Below, in pieces: positions 1 through 8,802 of a stretch of DNA of 64,000 bases. The translations under genes and the position numbers were made by a program. Positions within the stretch are counted from its first letter, which is position 1; each line of letters begins with the position of its first letter. The notes beneath the pieces are model-generated. The model ran no database searches, was not told the DNA's origin, and was given only the letters and a program-made list of their open reading frames with translations. Origin of the DNA: Cladopsammia gracilis (Eukaryota > Cnidaria > Anthozoa > Scleractinia > Dendrophylliidae); the NCBI GenBank assembly GCA_022457155.1, contig JAJGOT010000292.1:342501-406500 (forward strand). The letters are read 5' to 3'.

Positions 1-1261
1 CAGTATCAACTCAGTTGATGAAACCAACTCCCCTACCAACATAGCACCACAGTATCAACTCAGTTGATGAAACCAACTCCTTTACCAACATAGCACCACA
101 GTACCAACATAGCACCACAGTATCAACTCAGTTGATGAAACCAACTCCCCTTACGTTACCAACATAGCACCACAGCATCAACTCAGTTGATGAAACCAAC
201 TCCTTTACCAACATAGCACCACAGTATCAACTCAGTTGATGAAACCAACTCCCCTTCCAACATAGCACCACAGTATCAACTCAGTTGATGAAACCAACTC
301 CCCTACCAACATAGCACCACAGTATCAACTCAGTTGATGAAACCAACTCCCCTACCAACATAGCACCACAGTATCAACTCAGTTGATGAAACCAACTCCT
401 CTACCAACATAGCACCACAGCATCAACTCAGTTGATGAAACCAACTCCCCAACCAACATAGCACCACAGTATCAACTCAGTTGATGAAACCAACTCCCCT
501 ACAAACATAGCACCACAGTATCAACTCAGTTGATGAAACCAACTCCTCTACCAACATAGCACCACAGCATCAACTCAGTTGATGAAACCAACTCCCCTAC
601 CAACATAGCACCACAGTATCAACTCAGTTGATGAAACCAACTCCCCTACAAACATAGCACCACAGTATCAACTCAGTTGATGAAACCAACTCCCCTACCA
701 ACATAGCACCACAGCATCGACTCAGTTGATGAAACCAACTCCCCTACCAACATAGCACCACCTGACAGCATCAACTCAGTTGATGAAACCAATTCCCCTT
801 CCAACATAGCACCACAGCATCAACTCAGTTGATGAAACCAACTCCCCTTCCAACATAGCACCACAGCATCAACTCAGTTGATGAAACCAACTCCCCTACC
901 AACATAGCACCACAGTATCAACTCAGTTGATGAAACCAACTCCTTTACCAACATTGCACCACAGTATCAACTCAGTTGATGAAAACTACTCCCCTACCAA
1001 CATAGCACCACAGTATCAAGTCAGTTGATGAAACCAACTCCCCTACCAACATAGCACCACAGCATCAACTCAGTTGATGAAACCAACTCCTTTACCAACA
1101 TAGCACCACAGTATCAACTCAGTTGATGAAACCAACTCCCCTACCAACATAGCACCACTGTATCAACACAGTTGATGAAACCAACTCCCCTTACGTTACC
1201 AACATAGCACCACAGTATCAACTCAGTTGATGAAACCACTCCCCTACCAACATAGCACCAC
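1..1261. repeat. 49-bp minisatellite with palindromic core
   Basis: About 25 tandem units of 49 bp, some missing or gaining a few bases. Each unit carries the near-palindrome ATCAACTCAGTTGAT, followed by GAAACCAACTC and CCAACATAGCACCACAG. The array starts before the window. No coding potential is seen. It probably lies in a GLG1 intron, upstream of the first exon visible here. Confidence 0.95.
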
Positions 1262-1473
1262 AGTTTCTTTAGGAAGTTACATTGTGTTATTGAAACTTTT
1301 TTATTCAAAGCAGGCTTTTAGCCAGAAGATATTTCCCATCATAAATTTCAAAAAGTGGGCATCCTGAAGATATTTCCCATCATAAATTTTTAAAGGATTG
1401 GGTGCAATTTTCATGAATTTGTTCAAAACGTGGGCATGCACAGGATGCCTGGACACCCTGCTGGCAAAAAGCT

Positions 1474-1757
1474 ACAACCTCGGACAAAACTGTTGAGACA
1501 CTTTTCATCTATTTCTTAATTTTAGGCCCAATTTCCGCGTCAACAAACATAAAGAAATCCCCCCTCCCCACCCCCCCTGCAATGTTGTTTTGTTCTAAAA
1601 ACTGTCTGATTCAAATACAGTAATACCCAAAACAACATTGGAAGGAGGGGGAGGGGAGGGCGCATATTTATATTGTGGTGTGGGAAATTTGTTTCAGAAG
1701 TATACCAAAATGTAAGGGTAATTTCAGTTTGTCTCAACTAGTTTTGTCCGGGGTTGT
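1474..1757. repeat. 284-bp terminal direct repeat, left copy
   Basis: As read, this is identical base for base to 5226-5509. It has its own inverted ends (CAACCTCGGACAAAACT and the complement of CAACCCCGGACAAAACT) and an inner inverted repeat around CAATGTTGTTTTG / CAAAACAACATT, so by itself it looks like a MITE. Its outer edge abuts TA; its inner edge is followed by TC. A 65-codon minus ORF inside it is not considered a gene. Confidence 0.85.
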
Positions 1758-2045
1758 CTATAGACTGTTTTTTATTTCTATGTCGTTGTCAACTTTGAAA
1801 TTACCTTCCTGTTGTTTTTTCTTGTGTGTTTCATTATAGTCGTTATTTTAATACATTTCTTTGTTTGATTGAAACACGAAATAAAAATTGGAGCGGAAAA
1901 TTTCAAGTTGTGGGTGTCGAATTACATAGCTTGTCAACAGGTTCATCGCTGGGAATGCTACAATGAGTACGGCCTGTAAACAAATTGCGCGTCTGTAAAG
2001 TTTTGGAGGTGGAATTTTCAATGTTATTTGGAATCAGTAGTTAAA

Positions 2046-3479
2046 ATGGATCTGTTAAAGTCATATGATAGTGACGAATCATTTTCCGATGATTCAGAAC
2101 CCGCGCGTGTACAACTTGGTGAGAAAGATGTTAGAAGTGTCTATCTGTTAACTTACAGCCAAGCAAATATGGAGCTATTTTCTTCGCGCGAAGATTTTGC
2201 TCTCGCTGTTGTTCGGTCATTCAGCAATGGTAGTGCAAAAATTGTCCAGTGGTGTTGCTGCCGTGAGAGCCACCAAATATCGGGAAAACATTACCATCTA
2301 GCTGTGAAACTAGATCGAAATCAGCGGTGGCTATCGTCGAAAGAATTTTTGCGCAGTGAGTACGGCATCGTTGTAAATTATTCAAGTTGTCATCACAACT
2401 ACTATAGCGCTTGGAGATACGTGACCAAGTCAGACAGCAATTATATAGAAAGCGTTGATCATCCAGACCTAAAAAACAGCCAGGAACCTAGAACAAGTTC
2501 AGCAAGTCGTGCAAAGAGGAGCCTGTGTAAGGGTTTGAGGAAAGCAAAAGAATGTGGTGCTCTCGATGACACAGAAAGTGAGGAGGAAATGGGAGATGCA
2601 GATACGCTCTCCAGTAGAAAAAAAAGAAAGAAAAAGCGGCTATCTGCGTTTGAAGTGTCCGAAATTATTGTCGAAAAGAAACTGGAATCTTTAGTGGAAC
2701 TGCAAGCTCTTGCTTGTGAACAAAAACGCGAAGGGAAAACAGATCTTGCGGAATTTCTTATTAACCGCACGCCTTGTGTGGTGGCGGATATATTAAATTC
2801 TACCTGGCAAATTGAAAACGCACAAGAGAAACTGGCACATTCTAAGAAAACCCGAATGCAAATTTTACAAGAAGCGAGAGAAAGGGAATGCGCAGAAGGT
2901 TGCGGTGGTCAGTGGCAGATTTGTGCGGAAGAAATTCTCAGTAACAATGGAGTTCCTGTAAACGTGTTTCGAGACGCAGTGACAGAGGTTTTGAGTAAGG
3001 GAAGAGGTAAATATCGAAACATCATGATAACTGGCAATGCGAACTGTGGTAAAACCTTTCTGTTGAATCCACTCACTGTGATTTATCAAACATTTTGTAA
3101 TCCTGCAACAGGAAGCTTCGCGTGGGTAGGAGTGGAAAATGCGGAGTGCATTTTTCTTAACGACTTTCGATGGTCGCCTCAAATTATACAGTGGCACGAT
3201 TTATTATTAATGCTTAAAGGGCATGTGGTTAATCTGCCAGCCCCTAAAACGCACTTTTGCAAGGACATTTCCTTAACTTCTGATATCCCGATATTTTGTA
3301 CTGGCAAACACCGTCTCATGTACGTCAAGAATGGCATTGTGGACGAAAGAGAATGCGGAATGATGGATGTAAGATGGAAAATATTTCATTTCACGCATCA
3401 GATCCCGCGGGAGCAACAACGCGAAATCCCCTCTTGTGCAAGGTGTTTTGCTGAACTTGTTATTCCGTCAGGAAGATAA
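2046..3479 (+). CDS. HUH endonuclease Rep with SF3 helicase domain (CRESS-type Rep)
   Basis: A 477-aa protein predicted to nick and unwind DNA for rolling-circle-type replication. The N-terminus is acidic. The endonuclease motifs are in order: motif I VYLLTYS (about 32-38), HUH motif HYH (82-84) and YxxK as YVTK (125-128), which holds the catalytic Tyr. A basic nuclear-localisation-like run RKKRKKKR follows at 191-198. The SF3 helicase has Walker A GNANCGKT (330-337), a Walker B-like CIFLNDF (369-375) and motif C around PIFCTG. The start is the ATG at 2046; the frame is open a little further upstream only through non-ATG codons. The reading frame is intact. The gene is convergent with the transposase. 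The family resembles Rep genes of circular ssDNA viruses and their relatives in animal genomes; its precise nearest relative cannot be set by eye. Confidence 0.85.
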   Translation: MDLLKSYDSDESFSDDSEPARVQLGEKDVRSVYLLTYSQANMELFSSREDFALAVVRSFSNGSAKIVQWCCCRESHQISGKHYHLAVKLDRNQRWLSSKEFLRSEYGIVVNYSSCHHNYYSAWRYVTKSDSNYIESVDHPDLKNSQEPRTSSASRAKRSLCKGLRKAKECGALDDTESEEEMGDADTLSSRKKRKKKRLSAFEVSEIIVEKKLESLVELQALACEQKREGKTDLAEFLINRTPCVVADILNSTWQIENAQEKLAHSKKTRMQILQEARERECAEGCGGQWQICAEEILSNNGVPVNVFRDAVTEVLSKGRGKYRNIMITGNANCGKTFLLNPLTVIYQTFCNPATGSFAWVGVENAECIFLNDFRWSPQIIQWHDLLLMLKGHVVNLPAPKTHFCKDISLTSDIPIFCTGKHRLMYVKNGIVDERECGMMDVRWKIFHFTHQIPREQQREIPSCARCFAELVIPSGR

Positions 3480-3493
3480 TAGCTTTGCCTTTG

Positions 3494-3667
3494 ACGGTTA
3501 ACTTGACATGTAGAATGCAATAGAACATTAAAACGACGGTTAACATGACTTTTCAACGGTTAACAGCTGTTGACACTAATAAGTTAGATATACCATTAGT
3601 TCTTTTTATAAAACGCTGTTAACCGATGTTAACCGTTGAAATGACTATAATCCCTTTTGTTAACCGT
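3494..3667. promoter_or_regulatory. Inverted iteron-like GTTAAC cluster, possible Rep origin
   Basis: Three ACGGTTAAC motifs (3494-3502, 3536-3544, 3556-3564) are followed by three in the opposite orientation (GTTAACCG 3618-3625, GTTAACCGT 3628-3636 and 3659-3667). The inner pairs extend as imperfect arms (TTTCAACGGTTAAC and its complement) around an AT-rich centre near 3590. Rep proteins of circular ssDNA replicons bind such iterons beside their origin. That this cluster serves the adjacent Rep is inference. No nonanucleotide of the TAATATTAC type was seen. Confidence 0.55.
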
Positions 3668-3925
3668 TTTGTAAACGCTATTTCTGTTTTTCAGCGTTTT
3701 TATTCGTATACATAAACACTAGGCTCATTTGTAAAGCATTTTAACGGCTATTTTATTGCAAAAACTTTTTTCGACTGCTTCTGTTAATGCATAATTAATT
3801 CATATTGTCACGCGGTGCGTGATTCTCAAGGCTAAATACAGTCGCGTGACATTGTTTATCTCCTTTTTTCTGTGGTGTTTCCTTCATACATTATTTTACT
3901 GTACTGTTGTTTTATACTTGCTTTC

Positions 3926-5023
3926 TTAATATTTCGTTCTTTGTCCTTTCCCCTTTATTACTAAATTCAGTCGCTGATCCATCGATGCAATTATTTTGTC
4001 AACTACATGAACTGGAATGTTCTTAATTGTTCTAATTACGCGTGAAGTAAATTCGTCGTAACTTTCCTGTGTAATATTCAGTTCCAAAGCTTCTCTTTCC
4101 AGTTCGACTTTAACGACATTAAAAAAATTTTCAATGCAGTGTATATCCCCACTCCTAGGAGGAAGTTTCAATTGTTCCGCCTTCTTGCGACAAACAACCT
4201 TACGTACGCATGCACTATTTTGTACAGGACAGTTGTCCTGAACCCATAAGCGTGATCCATTCTTGTCTGCTTTCCTGAACATTTCGTCAAAATTATTATT
4301 TACAAATGCAGCAAAGTAAGCTCCATCTAATTTTTCATACTTATGACATACAATAGCGCCTTTGCCATAACTTATAGCTACAATTAATTTCAGGACTTTT
4401 CCCCCGCTGCCTACTTTGCTTCCCTTTGCCGAACACCCACGAACTAGTCCTTCGGACTTCTTACGCCAAATACGACCGTGGGGTGCTTTCGCTTGATCTG
4501 CAGGATTTATTTTATACCAAAAACTAACACCATCTAAATAAAAAGCCACAGAATCTTTCCAGACATCTTTTGAATAGTTTTTTTTCATCCGTTTAGCGAA
4601 GGCCATGCGATGTTTAATGTCCTTTTCCGTTAACAAACCTTTCTTCCGTGCTTGAAGAAAGTGGTAGCCATTTTGGTGTAAAAATCGCCGGACTGTCTTA
4701 TTGCTTACATGTTTACCGCTAATTCCAGCCCGGGACATTAATCTAGAAGACGTGAAGTTCCCTTCTTCTTGGCGCAGATGTCTTAAAGTCCTTAATATGG
4801 TTCTCTCTTCTCGCGCACTCAACTTCTTTGGTCGTCCTCCAGCGTGTTTTGTGCGCCTTTGTCTACTTCGCTTCATCCAGGACCCGTTCTTAATGATTCT
4901 GTAGACCGTTGCCCGCGATATATTGCATCTCTTCACGATTTCCGTTACAGATAAATTCATCTCGTTGGCCAAATAAAAAATATACGCCCTTTTGCAAGCA
5001 TCTATTTTACCTTTAAAGGCCAT
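3926..5023 (-). CDS. Tc1/mariner/IS630-type DD34E transposase
   Basis: A 365-aa cut-and-paste transposase. Residues 24-49 form a helix-turn-helix (SVTEIVKRCNISRATVYRI), followed by a GGRPKK hook-like motif (62-67) and a second DNA-binding region to about 120, the usual paired-like layout of this superfamily. The catalytic triad is D164 (FYLDGVSF), D263 (WVQDNCP) and E298 (HCIENFF). The 34 residues between D263 and E298 match DD34E. The frame is complete, with its own ATG and stop. The gene faces the Rep tail-to-tail across 446 bp. It probably acts on the CAACCYCGGACAAAACT ends of the element. The superfamily is certain; the subfamily is not. Confidence 0.9.
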   Translation of the reverse strand: MAFKGKIDACKRAYIFYLANEMNLSVTEIVKRCNISRATVYRIIKNGSWMKRSRQRRTKHAGGRPKKLSAREERTILRTLRHLRQEEGNFTSSRLMSRAGISGKHVSNKTVRRFLHQNGYHFLQARKKGLLTEKDIKHRMAFAKRMKKNYSKDVWKDSVAFYLDGVSFWYKINPADQAKAPHGRIWRKKSEGLVRGCSAKGSKVGSGGKVLKLIVAISYGKGAIVCHKYEKLDGAYFAAFVNNNFDEMFRKADKNGSRLWVQDNCPVQNSACVRKVVCRKKAEQLKLPPRSGDIHCIENFFNVVKVELEREALELNITQESYDEFTSRVIRTIKNIPVHVVDKIIASMDQRLNLVIKGKGQRTKY

Positions 5024-5225
5024 AATTGCTATCTGATTTTCTTAATAGCTTGTTGTTTTACCGCCCTTATTATTGACGTCATAATTTATTGCTTCTAATT
5101 GTTTCAATTATCTCCTTTACACTTTTTCAGAAATTACAAAGCATTTACAACGTCTCTTGAAAATTTGAAAGTGCTCCCATTTTTTAGAGAGAAGTTACAT
5201 CGAATTAAAAAACTTGTCTTCATAG

Positions 5226-5509
5226 ACAACCTCGGACAAAACTGTTGAGACACTTTTCATCTATTTCTTAATTTTAGGCCCAATTTCCGCGTCAACAAAC
5301 ATAAAGAAATCCCCCCTCCCCACCCCCCCTGCAATGTTGTTTTGTTCTAAAAACTGTCTGATTCAAATACAGTAATACCCAAAACAACATTGGAAGGAGG
5401 GGGAGGGGAGGGCGCATATTTATATTGTGGTGTGGGAAATTTGTTTCAGAAGTATACCAAAATGTAAGGGTAATTTCAGTTTGTCTCAACTAGTTTTGTC
5501 CGGGGTTGT
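5226..5509. repeat. 284-bp terminal direct repeat, right copy
   Basis: Identical, as read, to 1474-1757 and in the same orientation. The outer end is followed by TA within GGTTGTA, while the inner end is preceded by GA. Complete identity implies recent insertion or homogenisation of the two copies. Confidence 0.85.
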
Positions 5510-5746
5510 AGATTCAAAGGAAACCCACTTTGGACTGTGCATGCTGATGACAAATTCAATAAATTACATACAGTAGTGATGTGTAATGCAAAACTAAAGA
5601 AACAGGCTGTCCATAAAATAGTAGTGCCCTCCCCAAGGGGCTTTGGGAGAAGCTGAGAAATAGGATCCTCTGCTTCAAACGAGCCCCCTTATTGTTGCTA
5701 TGGTGATGTGACTGTTTCTTTCCTTTTGTTTATTTCTTTTCACAAG

Positions 5747-5882
5747 GCCAACTATCCACTGATGAAAAACTGCATGAAGTTTTATCAGCAATACAGGGAC
5801 AAATATCAGTGTGATAGAGGAAACACAAAACATGGAGCCTTGGCAAACATTCTTTTGTGTTTGGAGAAAGCTGTACAAGATG
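5747..5882 (+). CDS. GLG1: GLG1 exon 1 of window
   Basis: It follows a pyrimidine-rich acceptor ending CACAAG and begins GCC AAC TAT in phase 0. It encodes ANYPLMKNCMKFYQQY and later LLCLEKAVQD, matching a mid-protein GLG1 repeat. It ends GATG before GTGATT, one base into a codon. The donor is weak, but the next exon starts with two bases that complete Glu. The frame stays open past the donor for 35 codons, so an intron-retained reading is possible. Confidence 0.8.
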
Positions 5883-8760
5883 GTGATTATAAATGTTGTG
5901 TGACAATAGCCCAATTTACAGGGTCAAGCCCAAATCATACCGTCCAGAAGGACGTCAGACACCTTATTGAGACTTATATAACGGAGTAACTGGTTAGCTT
6001 TCAGTTGAGGTTGGGGGTAGCAGTTTATATAGTTAAATTTAGGACTATAAGCAACCCGAGCAGCTACAGTGGTACGGTAGGCTATGTAAGCCTAATCCTA
6101 GCTGAGGTCACAGGTTCAATCCTAAGTGGGGATTTTAGATTTTCTTTTTTACACTTAAAAATTTATTGAAAATAAAATTCTAAGAGTCAACATTACGTTA
6201 TATAAGTCTCAATAAGGTGTCTGACGTCCTTCTGGGCGGTATGATTTAACAAACACCAATTTACAGTTGTGTGCTTAGTGACCTGGCCATTGAGTGAGGG
6301 CGAGGCTGAAGTTGACCATGCTTTGATACAAACCTTCCTGTTTTTCATATGTAAATCATTATTGTTCTTATGCTAATTAGTTTTTTGTTGAACATAAATT
6401 ACATATGAGAATCAGGTTTGTTTTAAAACAAAGACAACACCAGCCTCACTTACACTCCAAGCCCAGGCTACTAAGCACACCCAACTGTTAAATGGTCTAT
6501 TGTGCCAGTGGCTAGATAAGTGTGATTCCATGATTCTTGGAAAATATGTTCAACACTCCAAGTTACATGTAACTTTTTTTCTTGGTGGCCATTTGGCCAC
6601 TGACTCTTAAGACTTGGTTGCCAGTGAAAAATTTTAGTCGCCAGAATTAATTAATCAATTAATTAATCGATTATTAATTAACTATTCAATTAATAATTAA
6701 ATACAGTGTATATCCTTATACTTTATTTATTATAACCTTTTCCTGAAACCACTTAAACATTTTTAACTCTCAAACAATTTTTAAAGTGAAATCAAATCTT
6801 TTTATTATAATGATTGATTACTGTACAACGTATTAGCAGCTCATCATAATGAACTTGATATATCATTGGCTTACTTAATAATTAGCTTCAGTTTCAATGA
6901 ATCCTTTACAATGAACTTCGACTTTCGTAGATTTTCAAGATTACAGTTACAGTACATACTTGTTGTAATATCAACCAAAAACAATGGTCAAGATTGAAGA
7001 AATGTCATGCCTTTACTGCCAGTTCAGGAAACCAAATTTTCTGACACTTGTGACCCTTAAGTGGCCAAATGTTTGCCTACATTATTGCTGTGGAAAAACT
7101 GGACACTACCTTCCATATTTGAAAACCTAACAGTTTACCCAAGTGAAGCCACATGATTTGAAGACAAAATGGCAGTGTATTTTCACAAACTAAACAATGA
7201 ACAAAATGTTGTAAAATGAACAAGAAAACATGACATCCTGGCGACATTGTTGCTGTCATGTGCTGGTGCTCTGTTAACTTATCTTTGCATTGATGTACTT
7301 TTTAGCTACATAGGATTTTTGCAAGAAGCACTAGATTTGTTTGAAAAATGGCCATTTTTTCCTGCGAAAATATCGGATGTTAAATGTTTGAATCTTTTGT
7401 CCCCGTTCTGCTTTGTGATTGGTTAACTTTGTCTGGGTGACCCTGGTAACAGTAGCCGCACTGTAAGAATTCACAAAACAAAACACTAGTGTAACTGGTA
7501 TGGTTTATTCAACAATCTTTCGAGAAATGAAACTAAAATCACGCGTATGTCCTGGCGTTATTTACATATTTTTATGCGAAGTGAATGCGAAAAAAATCTT
7601 TCACGTTTGAAGGCAATCGCCAAGACATGATTTTTTGTATCGAAGAAATCTTGAAAAAAGTAAAAAAGTAAATCCTGGTTCGTTCATACAAGTGAAATTT
7701 ATTTGCCGTGGCTTGGCGTAGCCGGTTATGGCTAGACTCGACACACGCGCTTTATTTATACATCCCTTGTTGTCAAAATTGCCTGGCTTTTTCATATGAA
7801 GTATTTTTGCGTCCGCTGTAACAAGACGTGTTTCTGAAATTCATTGTGGATCAATTAACGGTGGAACTTTCCAAGCTTTCGCAGTTCCTTTTATTCTTGG
7901 AGGAAATTTACGAGATTGCGTGTACAGTATCACGCTCAAAGGTAACATTGTCACGTGCTAAAGTTCAGTCAAGCAGAACGAGTACAGTTCGACTCATTCT
8001 GATCGAGAGATAAATCTCCGTTCCTTCTCACGGGTATATTTTATGGATAGAAGTGTTTTGTTTTCATTTACTCAATTTCTGCTGGTTTCAATCGCAAAAC
8101 AAGTATTTTTTTCAAGGTGAATTTGTAACACGTCAGAACGTTCTCTTTTTTTTTACTCGGGCTTCAGATGATTGTCGCTCAAAATTTCGATTAGTCAAAA
8201 TTTTAGGGACGGACCATTTAATTTTTGTGGCGGGGGGGGGGGGTTTGGGCAATTTTCTTCTGAGCATCAATCAATCAATCAATCATCTTTATTTAGTCAC
8301 GGAATCCCATTCATAAAAATGCTCTTCCAGAGAGCCGTGCAAAAATCATGCAATAAAAAATAAATATGGTCATTAAAATTATACTAAATTACAAATATGA
8401 TATAAACGATTTCAGGCTTGTCTGCCCTTTAATAGTATTTGATAGACTATTCCAGAGAACTGCCCCTCTATAGTGGAAGCTATTTTTTCCAGCCTCAGTA
8501 TACGGTCTTGGTACAAATAAATTATATGTTAGGGTTAGGGTTAGGGTTAGAGCATGAATTTTTTTCAGCATCACTATTTGCAAGAATGTTTTTTACCTTA
8601 ATGCTTGAATTTTTTTTAACATGCTTTCTTGTGCACTAATTTTTTTTCTCTTAAATTTCTTCTGCAGGAATTTTTTTTTTGGTAATTGCCCAAACCCCCC
8701 CGCACACAAAAATTAAATAGTCCATCCCTTAGTTGCCAGACTGGCGACTTGGGTTTAAAT

Positions 8761-8802
<42 letters not shown>

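Larger units (their letters stand above)
1473..5510. mobile_element. Rep-carrying Tc1/IS630-type transposon with direct terminal repeats
   Basis: A unit of about 4.03 kb is bounded on both outer sides by TA (1473-1474 and 5509-5510). The outer ends form an inverted repeat of about 26 bp: CAACCTCGGACAAAACT at 1475 and, on the other strand from 5508, CAACCCCGGACAAAACT, each followed by GTTGAGACA (with an extra A on the right). Each end is also a 284-bp sequence repeated in direct orientation. Inside are two convergent genes, a HUH-Rep/SF3 helicase on plus and a DD34E transposase on minus, with iteron-like motifs between their 3' ends. The TA flanks and DD34E transposase fit Tc1/mariner/IS630 transposition. 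The direct repeats and the Rep gene are not part of a standard Tc1 element. It sits in a GLG1 intron or just upstream of the first visible exon. Confidence 0.75.
8205..8730. mobile_element. MITE-like element with ~50-bp inverted ends, carrying nested LINE
   Basis: The left end (8205-8258) reads AGGGACGGACCATTTAATTT, then a G run and TTTGGGCAATT. The right end (8680-8730) is its complement with small differences. The centre holds a LINE 3' end and a telomere-like repeat, so it is a nest of insertions. Confidence 0.6.

Noticed and set aside
1..1261. CRISPR-like array at the window start
   Set aside because: Whole 49-bp units are repeated with no unique spacers, in animal DNA. It is a minisatellite.
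3480..3925. CRESS-type nonanucleotide stem-loop origin
   Set aside because: Iteron-like motifs are present, but no TAATATTAC-like loop sequence was found, so only a possible origin is claimed.
1474..5509. LTR retrotransposon reading of the 284-bp direct repeats
   Set aside because: No gag, reverse transcriptase, primer-binding site or polypurine tract. The ends are CAACC...GGTTG with TA flanks and the genes are Rep and a DD34E transposase.
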